A stretch of DNA of 46,136 nt. Source: an uncultured Lachnospiraceae bacterium (GTDB taxonomy: Bacteria > Bacillota > Clostridia > Lachnospirales > Lachnospiraceae). Below, piece after piece: positions 24,035 through 32,844 of this stretch. Location of the stretch: assembly GCA_910585635.1 (NCBI GenBank), contig CAJUFE010000040.1, positions 1 to 46,136 of the forward strand, written 5' to 3'. The notes under the pieces are model-generated. The model worked only from the letters and a program-made list of their open reading frames with translations. It did no database searches and was not told where the DNA came from. The position numbers were made by a program, and so were the translations under genes. Each line of letters begins with the position of its first letter. The stretch's first letter is position 1.

Positions 24035-25303
24035 CTACGTATATGCCTTTAAAAGATCGCAGAAATCAAAGGTGGCGAAGTAGTCCCCCGGCGTCTCCGC
24101 CCGGCGGATCATCTGTACCGATCCATCCTCCTTCAGCAGCAGCTCCGCTGACCGCAGCTTCCCATTATAGTTATAGCCCATGGAAAAGCCATGTGCGCCC
24201 GCGTCGTGGATGACCAGGTAGTCCCCCTTCTCCACCTTGGGCAGCATCCGGTCGATGGCGAATTTGTCATTGTTCTCACAGAGGGAGCCCACCACATCGT
24301 ACTTGTGACCGCAGGGCTCATCCTCCTTCCCGGCTACCGTGATATGGTGATAGGCCCCGTAGATCGCAGGCCGCATCAGGTTCGCCGCGCAGGCGTCTAC
24401 ACCGATGTAGTCCTTGTAGGTGTGCTTCTCATGGATCGCCTTGGTCACCAGACAGCCGTAGGGGCCCAGCATGAACCGTCCGCACTCGGTGAAGAGGGCC
24501 ACATCCCCCATCCCCGCCGGGACTAAGATCTCCTCAAAGGCCTTTCGGACCCCCTCGCCGATCGCCAGGATATCATTGGGCTCCTGCTCGGGACGGTAGG
24601 GGATCCCCACACCGCCGGACAGATTGATAAAGCCGATATGGGCTTTGGTCTCCTCTTTCAGCTCCACGGCCAGCTTGAACAGGGTCCTGGCCAATGCGGG
24701 GTAATAGTCATTGGTCACCGTATTGCTGACCAAAAAAGCATGGATCCCTAAGGTCTTGGCTCCCTTTTCCTGGAGGACCTTGAAGGCTTCGATCATCTGG
24801 GCCTTGGTCATGCCATATTTGGCATCCCCCGGGTTATCCATGATGCCGTTGCTGATCTCATAGACCCCGCCCGGATTATACCGGCAGCTGATCGTCTCCG
24901 GGATATAGCCCAGGATATCCTCCACATACTGGATGTGGGTGATATCGTCCAGGTTGATTGTAGCGCCCAGCTTCCCGGCGTAGGCAAAATCCTCGGCAGG
25001 TGTATCATTAGACGAGAACATGATCTCCGGGCCCGAAAAACCGCAGGCCTCGGACATCATCAGCTCCGTCAGGGAAGAGCAGTCGGTGCCGCAGCCCTCC
25101 TCCTTTAAGATCTGCAGGATAAAGGGGTTGGGCGTGGCCTTGACCGCAAAATACTCCTTGTAGCCCTTGTTCCAGGCAAAGGCCTCATGGAGCCGTCTGG
25201 CATTCTCCCGGATCCCCCGCTCATCGTAGAGATGGAAGGGGGTGGGGTGAGTCTTGACGATCTCCCGGATCTGTTCTGCTGTGACAAATGGTTTCTTTTC
25301 CAT
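24035..25303 (-). CDS. lysA: diaminopimelate decarboxylase-like PLP enzyme
   Basis: A fold-type III (alanine racemase-like) decarboxylase of 422 aa, probably meso-diaminopimelate to lysine. Seen: the PLP lysine in YFAVKATPNP, GCGTDCSSLTEL, the glycine-rich NLSGGVGIPYRPEQ, ECGRFMLGPYG, and the active-site Cys region DVVGSLCENNDKF that binds the substrate carboxylate. It is longer at several loops than classical LysA, as in a clostridial subgroup, so related substrates such as carboxynorspermidine are possible. The start at 25303 follows GAGAGGAAA by 7 nt. The open frame upstream to 25459 covers a 26-bp repeat and is discounted. It lies downstream of pyk on the same strand. Confidence 0.85.
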   Translation of the reverse strand: MEKKPFVTAEQIREIVKTHPTPFHLYDERGIRENARRLHEAFAWNKGYKEYFAVKATPNPFILQILKEEGCGTDCSSLTELMMSEACGFSGPEIMFSSNDTPAEDFAYAGKLGATINLDDITHIQYVEDILGYIPETISCRYNPGGVYEISNGIMDNPGDAKYGMTKAQMIEAFKVLQEKGAKTLGIHAFLVSNTVTNDYYPALARTLFKLAVELKEETKAHIGFINLSGGVGIPYRPEQEPNDILAIGEGVRKAFEEILVPAGMGDVALFTECGRFMLGPYGCLVTKAIHEKHTYKDYIGVDACAANLMRPAIYGAYHHITVAGKEDEPCGHKYDVVGSLCENNDKFAIDRMLPKVEKGDYLVIHDAGAHGFSMGYNYNGKLRSAELLLKEDGSVQMIRRAETPGDYFATFDFCDLLKAYT

Positions 25304-25363
25304 AATGGTTTCCTCTCTAAGACCTTTTATCCTCCCCATACACTCCTTCTCCCGCGGGCTCCT

Positions 25364-25452
25364 CCATACGGCGTACATGGGCCGGCCGCTCTCGGTGACC
25401 GGATCCTCCGGCGCCTGTGCAGACTCCCATACAGCGTATACGGACCGGCCGC
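25364..25452. repeat. two 26-bp direct repeats between pyk and the decarboxylase gene
   Basis: Copies at 25364-25389 and 25427-25452 agree at 22 of 26 bases, with spacing of 63 bp and transition differences only. Each contains CCATAC and ends ACCGGCCGC or GCCGGCCGC. The function is unknown; no terminator for pyk is otherwise obvious here. Confidence 0.6.
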
Positions 25453-25467
25453 GCCGCAAAGGATGGA

Positions 25468-26916
25468 TCAGACCACCGGCACCACCTGCATGATGTTGGT
25501 CTCGGTCGCCGGCTCGTTCCGTCTGGCGTAGGATACCACGCCGGCGGTGATCACGGTGATATCACCGACAGCCACGATCCCCTTCTCCTTCAATTCCGCT
25601 AAGGATGCGTCGATCAGCTCGTCGGTGGACTCGGCTCTCCTGGACCAGACGGGACGTACCCCCCAGTAGATCATCATCTGGCGCACGGCGGACATATTCG
25701 GGGACATGCCCACGATCTGGCAGCCCGGCCGCCATTTGGAGAGCATCTTCGCGGTATAGCCGGAGATGCTGGGGGCCACGATCACCTTAGACTGCAGGGA
25801 ATGGGCTGTAGCCACAGATGAATAACAGACCGCGTTAGAGATGCTGTGCTCCATATCCGGGGATACGGTGCGCTTCCTGTAGGCCTCGTAATCTAAGTGG
25901 GACTCACTGTCCTCCACGATCGTGGCCATCATCTTTAACGCTTCGATCGGATACTTGCCCATGGCGGTCTCGCCGGAGAGCATGACCACATCGGTGCCGT
26001 CGTAGACCGCATTGGCTACATCGGTGACCTCGGCCCTGGTGGGACGCGGGTTCCGGATCATGGAATCCAGCATCTGGGTAGCGGTGATCACCACCTTGCT
26101 GCAGGCGTTGCAGCGGGCGATGATCGTCTTCTGGAGATAGGGGACCTTCTCTGCCGGGATCTCCACGCCCATATCCCCTCTGGCCACCATGATGCCGTCA
26201 GCGGCTTCGATGATCGCATCCAGGTTATCGATCCCCTCCGCGTTCTCGATCTTGGCGATGATCTGGAGGTTCGCCCCCTCCTCCTCTAAGATCTGGCGGA
26301 TCTCCTTGATCGCGTCCGCACTGCGGACAAAGGAGGCGGCGATGAAGTCAAAGCCCTCCCGGATCCCGAAACGGATATCCTCCTTATCCTTGTCGGTCAG
26401 GGCCGGGAGCTTGATCTTCACATTGGGGACATTGACCCCTTTGCGCTGGCCCAGCTCGCCGCCGTTGATCACGGTGCAGACGATGTCGGTCCCCTTTACC
26501 TCGGTCACATGCAGCTCGATCAAGCCGTCATCGATCAGGATGGTATCACCGGCCGCCACATCCTCATGTAAGCCATCATAGTTGATATGGACCATATGCT
26601 CGTCACCAATCATCTCTCTGGTGGTCAGTATGAAGGTCTGTCCTTCTTTTAAGGTCACTTTCTTCTCATCCTGCAAAAGCCCTGTGCGGATCTCCGGCCC
26701 TTTGGTATCTAAAAGAGCCGCGATCGGACGGTCCGCTTCCTTCCGGATCTGCTTTAACAGCTCCAGCTGCGCTTTGTGGCTGCTGTGATCGCCATGGGAA
26801 AAATTAAAGCGGGCTACGTCCATCCCATTTTCCGCCAGTCCCCTAAGGACCTTGGGATCTGTGGTGTTAGGGCCCATGGTGCAGATGATCTTCGTCTTTT
26901 TCATCTTAAAATTCAT
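25468..26916 (-). CDS. pyk: pyruvate kinase
   Basis: Final ATP-forming step of glycolysis (phosphoenolpyruvate + ADP). The 482-aa product has KIICTMGPNT, FNFSHGDH, LLDTKGPEIRTG, IDDGLIELHV, KIENAEGIDNLDAI, VARGDMGVEIP, ATQMLDSMIRNPRPTRAEV and SGETAMGKYP. The C-terminal allosteric domain is present; the extra PEP-utiliser domain seen in some Firmicutes kinases is absent. AGGAGG precedes the ATG at 26916, which overlaps the stop of the upstream membrane gene as ATGA, so the two genes are translationally coupled. Confidence 0.98.
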   Translation of the reverse strand: MNFKMKKTKIICTMGPNTTDPKVLRGLAENGMDVARFNFSHGDHSSHKAQLELLKQIRKEADRPIAALLDTKGPEIRTGLLQDEKKVTLKEGQTFILTTREMIGDEHMVHINYDGLHEDVAAGDTILIDDGLIELHVTEVKGTDIVCTVINGGELGQRKGVNVPNVKIKLPALTDKDKEDIRFGIREGFDFIAASFVRSADAIKEIRQILEEEGANLQIIAKIENAEGIDNLDAIIEAADGIMVARGDMGVEIPAEKVPYLQKTIIARCNACSKVVITATQMLDSMIRNPRPTRAEVTDVANAVYDGTDVVMLSGETAMGKYPIEALKMMATIVEDSESHLDYEAYRKRTVSPDMEHSISNAVCYSSVATAHSLQSKVIVAPSISGYTAKMLSKWRPGCQIVGMSPNMSAVRQMMIYWGVRPVWSRRAESTDELIDASLAELKEKGIVAVGDITVITAGVVSYARRNEPATETNIMQVVPVV

Positions 26917-27758
26917 ACTTCTCCTCCTGATCCGGTAACGTGTTGATGGGTGTATAAATGATCCTGGCAGTACTCATAGCTGCCGGTACATTTTGAGCAA
27001 AAGCGGAACTCCATCTGGGGCCCATCCTCCTCTGTCCGCCCGCACACCGCACAGCGATGCCGGGTCCGGCCCGCCGGCTTCATCTTGACCTGGGCCTTGA
27101 ACGCCTTCTTCCGCCTGATCTCCTTGGGCGAGAACTTCTGCACGTTCCTGGTAAGGGCAAAGAACACGATCACGTTCAGCAGGGACAGGCCCACCTCCAG
27201 CTTGGTGATCACCGGCCCCCGGATGAACTCATACAGATACAGGGCCGTCTCCGCCGTAGCCAGATATTTCGCCTTCACCGGCAGGACCCCCCAGATAAAG
27301 AACTGCGCCTCCGGGAACATCAGGGCCACTGCGATGAACAGGGAAAAGTTCAGGAACACCGGCGTCAAGGGCATGCTGATCCCCCAGATCAGGTAAGCCG
27401 CCACGGCCCCGGCAACATGGCCCACGATCCCCAGCAGAAAATACACATTGAACCGGAACGCCCCCCAGATCCTCTCCAAGGTGCTGCCCAGCATATAATA
27501 GGTGGGGATGATCATCATGTTCAGCAAGATCCCCATCAGGCCGGTCATGGTCACCGGCGGATAGAGCATAAAGGTGATCACCCGCCAGATCTGCCCGTGG
27601 AGGACCGCCCGTCCATCCAGGCATAAGAAAAAACTGTACAGCGACGGGCTCAGGAAAAAGATCACCGTGCCGATCCCGTACATGATAGCGATATATCTGG
27701 GAAGATCCCTGATCGCATAACGCCCCAGCTTCCGCTCCAACTCCTCAAAAAATCTCAT
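26913..27758 (-). CDS. rhomboid-like membrane protein with C-terminal zinc-finger
   Basis: A 281-aa protein. Residues about 20-205 hold six or so hydrophobic helices arranged as in rhomboid-like proteins (YIAIMYGIGTVIFFL, IWRVITFMLYPP, GIVGHVAGAVAAYLIWG, FLNFSLFIAVALMFPEAQ, VLPVKAKYLA). The GxS serine and distal His of active rhomboid proteases are not apparent, so it is probably a pseudoprotease. The tail (about 235-275) is a Cys/His zinc-ribbon-like module: CAVCG, CSKC, YCQDH and a terminal HQH. The fusion of a rhomboid-like core to a treble-clef-like tail resembles an uncharacterised clostridial group. It shares a strong promoter with pyk and overlaps it by 4 nt. Confidence 0.72.
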   Translation of the reverse strand: MRFFEELERKLGRYAIRDLPRYIAIMYGIGTVIFFLSPSLYSFFLCLDGRAVLHGQIWRVITFMLYPPVTMTGLMGILLNMMIIPTYYMLGSTLERIWGAFRFNVYFLLGIVGHVAGAVAAYLIWGISMPLTPVFLNFSLFIAVALMFPEAQFFIWGVLPVKAKYLATAETALYLYEFIRGPVITKLEVGLSLLNVIVFFALTRNVQKFSPKEIRRKKAFKAQVKMKPAGRTRHRCAVCGRTEEDGPQMEFRFCSKCTGSYEYCQDHLYTHQHVTGSGGEV

Positions 27759-27790
27759 AGGCCCATCCTTTTCTATAATGTTTGTTTTTT

Positions 27791-27819
27791 ATTATAGGTT
27801 CTGCCCTTTGGTTTGTCAA
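27791..27819 (-). promoter_or_regulatory. consensus promoter of the rhomboid-like/pyk operon
   Basis: On the minus strand TTGACA (27819-27814), 17-nt spacer, TATAAT (27796-27791): a perfect sigma-A consensus, 33 nt before the first start codon. It implies high expression, as expected for pyk. Confidence 0.9.
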
Positions 27820-27914
27820 ATGGATTGGGGGGTTTTCCGCGGCAAACCGCCCGTTTTCTTCCTTTTCTGCAATTAATCCCGTATTTTTTACATATTTTTA
27901 ACACTAGCAACCAA

Positions 27915-27943
27915 TTGTAATCCTTCTACTTTTATGATAAACT
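27915..27943 (+). promoter_or_regulatory. promoter of the activase gene
   Basis: TTGTAA (27915-27920), 17-nt spacer, TAAACT (27938-27943) on the plus strand, giving a leader of about 115 nt. Confidence 0.6.
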
Positions 27944-28034
27944 TAGTATCGTTGCTTTGGGTTCCTTTTATCATACTTTTATCCCGTTTTCACTATCATA
28001 TACAGAAAACCCGGAACAGAGCGCGCTTTTATCC

Positions 28035-28064
28035 AAAGGAGGTAGGGGGGATCGCCCCATATTT
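28035..28064 (+). promoter_or_regulatory. ribosome binding site with an intervening hairpin
   Basis: A full AAAGGAGG (28035-28042) lies 22 nt before the only in-frame ATG (28065), too far for normal use. GGGG (28045-28048) can pair with CCCC (28055-28058); folding out those 14 nt leaves a normal 8-nt spacing. This decides the start and may make translation structure-dependent. Confidence 0.5.
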
Positions 28065-31000
28065 ATGAAAAGACCTGATACGCTGGGGATCGATATCGGT
28101 TCTACGACGGTTAAGATCGCCATATTAGACGCAAATGCACGGCTGATCTTTTCGGATTACGAGAGACATCATGCCAATATCCAGGAAACGCTAGCCGCCT
28201 TACTGGCGAAGGCAAGGGAGCAGCTTGGTCCGATCCAGGTGTACCCCTCCATCACCGGTTCCGGCGGCCTTACCTTATCCCGGCATCTTGAGGCGGACTT
28301 CGTCCAGGAGGTGGTGGCGGTAGCTACTGCCCTCCAGGACTATGCCCCCCACACCGATGTGGCGATCGAGCTTGGCGGGGAGGACGCGAAGATCATCTAT
28401 TTTTCCAACGGGATCGACCAGCGGATGAACGGGATCTGCGCGGGAGGCACCGGGTCCTTTATCGATCAGATGGCTTCCCTCCTCCAGACCGACGCCGCCG
28501 GCTTAAATGCCTATGCCGCCGGCTACCAGGCGATCTACCCGATCGCGGCCCGGTGCGGCGTGTTCGCAAAGACCGATATCCAGCCCCTGATCAATGAAGG
28601 GGCTACAAGGGAGGACCTGGCCGCCTCCATCTTCCAGGCGGTGGTCAACCAGACGATCAGCGGCCTTGCCTGCGGAAAACCGATCCGGGGCAATGTGGCC
28701 TTCCTAGGCGGCCCCCTGCACTTTTTACCGGAGCTGCGGAAAGCCTTTATCCGCACCTTAAAGCTCACGGGACGACAAATCATCGCGCCGGAGCACTCCC
28801 ATCTCTTCGCCGCCATCGGCGCGGCCATGGAAACGAAAAAGGATAGCCAAGCCGTCCCCTTAGACCAGCTGATCCGGCGGCTCAAGGACGGGATCTCGAT
28901 GGAGGTGGAAGTTAAGCGCATGGAGCCTCTGTTCGAGGACCAGGCCTCCTATGAGACGTTCTGCCGCCGCCACGGAGAGCACCGGGTGGAAAAAGGCGAC
29001 CTCTCTACATATCACGGGAAATGCTTCCTGGGCATCGACGCCGGCTCCACTACCACCAAGGTAGCGCTGGTGGGCGAGGACGGAAAGCTTTTATATCATT
29101 TTTACCAGAATAATAACGGCAGCCCCTTAGCCACCGCCATCCAGGCCATCAGGGAGATCAGCCAGCAGCTGCCAAAAACAGCGGATATCGCCTGGTCCTG
29201 CTCCACCGGTTACGGCGAAGCCCTCCTAAAGTCCGCCCTGATGCTGGACGAAGGGGAGGTGGAGACCATCGCCCACTACTATGCGGCCGCATTTTTCGAG
29301 CCGGATGTGGACTGCATCTTAGATATCGGCGGGCAGGATATGAAATGCATCCGCATCAAGGACGGTACCGTGGACAGCGTCCAGCTGAACGAGGCCTGCT
29401 CCTCCGGCTGCGGCTCCTTTATCGAGACCTTTGCCAGGTCTTTGGGCCAGGAGGTGGAGGATTTTGCCCGGGAGGCTCTTTTTGCCATGGATCCCACGGA
29501 CCTGGGGACCCGCTGTACCGTGTTCATGAACTCTAATGTAAAGCAGGCCCAGAAGGAGGGCGCTTCTGTGGCGGACATCTCCGCAGGCCTGGCCTATTCC
29601 GTGATCAAGAACGCCCTGTTCAAGGTGATCAAGATCACCAGCCCCTCGGACCTAGGCCGCCATGTGGTGGTCCAGGGCGGCACCTTTTATAATGATGCCG
29701 TGCTCTGCAGCTTTGAGAAGATCTCCGGCTGCCAGGCTGTGCGGCCGGATATCGCCGGGATCATGGGCGCTTTCGGCGCGGCCCTGATCGCCAGGGAGCG
29801 CTATAACGCGGCCGGCCGCGACCTTGAGCAGACCTCCATGCTGCCCATCGCCAAGATCTTGGAGCTGTCCTACCGGACGGTCATGACCCGCTGCCAGGGA
29901 TGCTTAAACCATTGTGTCCTGACGGTGAACCAGTTCGACGGCGGACGGCAGTTCATCACCGGGAACCGCTGTGAACGGGGCTTGGGACAGCACAAGACGA
30001 AGAAAGAGGTCCCGAACCTTTTTGACTACAAATATCACCGGATGTTCGACTATGAGCCCCTGGCGGCGGATATGGCTCCCCGGGGTGAGGTGGGGATCCC
30101 CAGGGTCCTGAACCTGTATGAGAACTATCCCTTCTGGGCTACGTTCTTTAAGGAGCTGGGCTTTCGGACCATCCTGTCCCCCCGCTCCAGCCGGCAGATC
30201 TACGAGCTGGGCATCGAATCCATCCCCAGCGAATCGGAGTGCTATCCGGCCAAGATCGCCCATGGCCATGTGTCCTGGCTGATCCGAAAGGGGCTGAAGT
30301 TCATCTTCTACCCCTGCATCCCCTACGAACGGGAGGAGACCCCGGAGGCGGGCAACCATTACAACTGCCCCATGGTCACCTCCTACGCGGAGAACATCAA
30401 GAACAATGTGGAGGAGCTGGAGACGGAGCATGTGACCTTCATGAACCCCTTCTTAGCCTTCACCAACGAAAAGATCCTGACCGACGCCCTGGTCCGGGAG
30501 TTTACAGCGGCCTTCGGACCGGCTGGCACGCCGCTGCCGATCCTCAGCCAAAAAAACGTTGTGGACGGCAGCGGACATACCACCGGGGCAAGCGGCAGTC
30601 CTGTTGCAGCTAACGGCGGATCTGCTGCGACCAACAGCGCCCGTTCCGCCGCTGTTGAAAACGCGGCTCCTCTGACCGCTGGCGAGATCCGGAAGGCCGC
30701 CCATGCCGCCTGGCTGGAGCTGGAGGCTTCCCGGCGGGATATCGAGAAAAAGGGCGAGGAGACCTTAAGATGGCTGGAGGATAACGACCGCCACGGGATC
30801 GTGCTGGCCGGGCGTCCCTACCATGTGGACCCGGAGATCCACCACGGGATCCCGGAGATGATCGCCTCCTACGGCTTCGCCGTGCTGACCGAGGATTCCA
30901 TCTCCCATCTGTGCGATGCGGAGCGGCCCCTGGTGGTCACCGACCAGTGGATGTACCACACCCGGCTGTACCGGGCGGCCTCTTATGTAAAGCAGGCTCC

Positions 31001-32543
31001 CCGGCTGGACCTGATCCAGCTCAATTCCTTTGGCTGCGGCTTAGATGCCGTGACCACGGACCAGGTCAGCGAGATCCTCACCAGCTCCGGCAAGATCTAC
31101 ACGGTCCTAAAGATCGACGAGGTCAATAACCTGGGGGCGGCCAGGATCCGCATCCGTTCCCTGATCGCGGCGCTCCGTGTCCGTGACCAGAAGCATTATG
31201 CGCATGAGGCGGTCTCCAGCGCCTATGAACGGGTGGTCTTCACCAAGGAGATGAAAAAGGACTACACGATCCTCTGTCCCCAGATGTCCCCGATCCACTT
31301 TGACCTCCTGGAGCCGGCGATCAATTCCTGCGGCTACCATGTGGAGGTTTTGCAGAACCATAACCGGGCCGCTGTGGATGTAGGCTTAAAATACGTGAAC
31401 AACGATGCCTGCTACCCTTCTCTGATCGTGATCGGACAGATTATGGAAGCCCTCCTTTCCGGCCGCTACGACTTAGACCGCACCGCGATCTTCATGAGCC
31501 AGACCGGTGGCGGCTGCCGGGCCTCTAATTATATCGGCTTTATCCGGCGGGCCTTAGAAAAGGCCGGGATGGCCCAGATCCCCGTGATCTCCGTCAATGC
31601 CAACGGCATGGAGACCAACCCAGGCTTCACCTTCACGCTGCCCATGCTGACCAAGTGCCTCCAGGCGGTGGTCTACGGTGATGTCTTCATGCGGGTGCTC
31701 TACGCCACCAGGCCCTATGAGAAGGAGGCCGGCAGTGCGGACGCTCTCCATCGGACATGGCGGGAGCGCTGTATCCAGTCCCTCACCAAAAAAGGGACCG
31801 ATATGGCCGGCTTTTCCAGGAACATCAAGGGGATCATCCGGGACTTTGACGCGCTCCCGCGTCTGGATATCAAAAAGCCCAGGGTGGGCATCGTGGGGGA
31901 GATCCTGGTGAAGTTCTCGCCCCTGGCCAACAACCACATCGTGGAGCTTTTAGAGGCGGAAGGGGCGGAGGCGGTGATGCCGGACCTGATGGACTTTTTG
32001 CTGTACTGCTTCTATAATACCAACTTCAAGGCCGATCATCTGGGCGGGAAGCGCTCCACCGCCTGGCTCTGCAATACGGGGATCTCCCTTTTAGAGCTCC
32101 TCCGCAGTACGGCCAGACGGGAGCTGACCCGGAGCCTCCATTTCGCGCCGCCGGCGGATATCCGGAACCTGGCGGATATGGCCAAGGACTTCGTCTCCCT
32201 GGGCAACCAGACCGGCGAGGGATGGTTCCTCACCGGCGAGATGCTGGAGCTGATCCACAACGGCGTGGAGAACATCGTCTGCACCCAGCCCTTTGGCTGC
32301 CTGCCTAACCACATCGTGGGGAAAGGCGTGATCAAGGAGCTGCGCAGCGCCCATCCCCAGGCCAATATCATCGCCGTGGACTATGATCCCGGCGCCAGCG
32401 AGGTGAACCAGCTGAACCGCATCAAGCTGATGCTGGCCACGGCCCAGAAGAACCTGGAACGGCAGAAACATGCGGATAACATCCGGCGCAATGACTCGGT
32501 CCGGCCTTTTTCCTCGGAGCTTAAAGGGGCACTGCAGCAATAA
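28065..32543 (+). CDS. giant acyl-CoA dehydratase activase-related protein (BadF/BcrA ATPase + DUF2229)
   Basis: A 1492-aa fusion related to the ATP-driven activators of 2-hydroxyacyl-CoA dehydratases. Two ASKHA-fold ATPase domains are seen: one begins GIDIGSTTVKIAIL (about 5-290), the other GIDAGSTTTKVALV (from about 320). Each keeps the two Cys motifs that hold the bridging 4Fe-4S cluster in HgdC (GICAGGTGSF/ARCGVFAKTD and ACSSGCGSF/TRCTVFMNSN). A DUF2229 region follows (from about 676, LNLYENYPFWATF, KFIFYPCIPYER), then a low-complexity linker (about 835-875). The C-terminal part resembles dehydratase subunits (SQTGGGCRASNYIGF near 1145). The real electron acceptor is unknown. It is a single-gene unit, convergent with glyA. 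The track start at 27957 overlaps the promoter and is rejected. Confidence 0.9.
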   Translation: MKRPDTLGIDIGSTTVKIAILDANARLIFSDYERHHANIQETLAALLAKAREQLGPIQVYPSITGSGGLTLSRHLEADFVQEVVAVATALQDYAPHTDVAIELGGEDAKIIYFSNGIDQRMNGICAGGTGSFIDQMASLLQTDAAGLNAYAAGYQAIYPIAARCGVFAKTDIQPLINEGATREDLAASIFQAVVNQTISGLACGKPIRGNVAFLGGPLHFLPELRKAFIRTLKLTGRQIIAPEHSHLFAAIGAAMETKKDSQAVPLDQLIRRLKDGISMEVEVKRMEPLFEDQASYETFCRRHGEHRVEKGDLSTYHGKCFLGIDAGSTTTKVALVGEDGKLLYHFYQNNNGSPLATAIQAIREISQQLPKTADIAWSCSTGYGEALLKSALMLDEGEVETIAHYYAAAFFEPDVDCILDIGGQDMKCIRIKDGTVDSVQLNEACSSGCGSFIETFARSLGQEVEDFAREALFAMDPTDLGTRCTVFMNSNVKQAQKEGASVADISAGLAYSVIKNALFKVIKITSPSDLGRHVVVQGGTFYNDAVLCSFEKISGCQAVRPDIAGIMGAFGAALIARERYNAAGRDLEQTSMLPIAKILELSYRTVMTRCQGCLNHCVLTVNQFDGGRQFITGNRCERGLGQHKTKKEVPNLFDYKYHRMFDYEPLAADMAPRGEVGIPRVLNLYENYPFWATFFKELGFRTILSPRSSRQIYELGIESIPSESECYPAKIAHGHVSWLIRKGLKFIFYPCIPYEREETPEAGNHYNCPMVTSYAENIKNNVEELETEHVTFMNPFLAFTNEKILTDALVREFTAAFGPAGTPLPILSQKNVVDGSGHTTGASGSPVAANGGSAATNSARSAAVENAAPLTAGEIRKAAHAAWLELEASRRDIEKKGEETLRWLEDNDRHGIVLAGRPYHVDPEIHHGIPEMIASYGFAVLTEDSISHLCDAERPLVVTDQWMYHTRLYRAASYVKQAPRLDLIQLNSFGCGLDAVTTDQVSEILTSSGKIYTVLKIDEVNNLGAARIRIRSLIAALRVRDQKHYAHEAVSSAYERVVFTKEMKKDYTILCPQMSPIHFDLLEPAINSCGYHVEVLQNHNRAAVDVGLKYVNNDACYPSLIVIGQIMEALLSGRYDLDRTAIFMSQTGGGCRASNYIGFIRRALEKAGMAQIPVISVNANGMETNPGFTFTLPMLTKCLQAVVYGDVFMRVLYATRPYEKEAGSADALHRTWRERCIQSLTKKGTDMAGFSRNIKGIIRDFDALPRLDIKKPRVGIVGEILVKFSPLANNHIVELLEAEGAEAVMPDLMDFLLYCFYNTNFKADHLGGKRSTAWLCNTGISLLELLRSTARRELTRSLHFAPPADIRNLADMAKDFVSLGNQTGEGWFLTGEMLELIHNGVENIVCTQPFGCLPNHIVGKGVIKELRSAHPQANIIAVDYDPGASEVNQLNRIKLMLATAQKNLERQKHADNIRRNDSVRPFSSELKGALQQ

Positions 32544-32600
32544 CGGCTGCGCAGCCCATCACACCGGCTAACATGTGGACCGGCTCATCCATAGATGACC

Positions 32601-32703
32601 AAGGGGCTGTCGCAAAATGCAGCTTATACACGATATGTGGCTGTGACCGATCGGGTCACAACGCCATATCCTGTATATAGCGGCTATTTTGCGACAGCCC
32701 CTT
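32601..32703. repeat. 103-nt hairpin element with perfect 18-bp arms
   Basis: AAGGGGCTGTCGCAAAAT (32601-32618) and its exact complement (32686-32703) enclose nested pairs (TATACA/TGTATA, ATATG.GGC/GCCATAT, GTGACC-GATC-GGGTCAC), so almost the whole stretch folds into one stem. TTTTAT follows on the plus strand. It stands between the convergent activase and glyA genes and can act as a terminator. The GGGGCTGTCGCA end is like those of small MITE elements, but no clear target duplication was found. Diverged halves occur at 10743-10845. Confidence 0.75.
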
Positions 32704-32775
32704 TTATCGCCCACGAGATCGATCATAGGGACAACGCTACATCGACCCACCCAAAAGAAATATCTAGCCTACAGT

Positions 32776-32807
32776 AAAAGGGTACGGCCTATGCCATACC
32801 CTTTTGC
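32776..32807 (-). terminator. intrinsic terminator after glyA
   Basis: AAAAGGGTACGGC and GCCATACCCTTTT pair (one mismatch on the plus strand, a G-T pair on the minus) around CTAT, with a T-run on either strand, 38 nt past the glyA stop. Confidence 0.8.
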
Positions 32808-32844
32808 AATATGATAAACTCGATATCTTCTTTCATCCACTGGA

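Noticed and set aside
25304..25459. 52-codon N-terminal extension of the decarboxylase
   Set aside because: The open frame is made by two 26-bp repeats; a good ribosome binding site and the family start lie at 25303.
27957..28064. Longer activase start at 27957
   Set aside because: It would overlap the promoter region and add residues unlike the family; domain one begins right after 28065.
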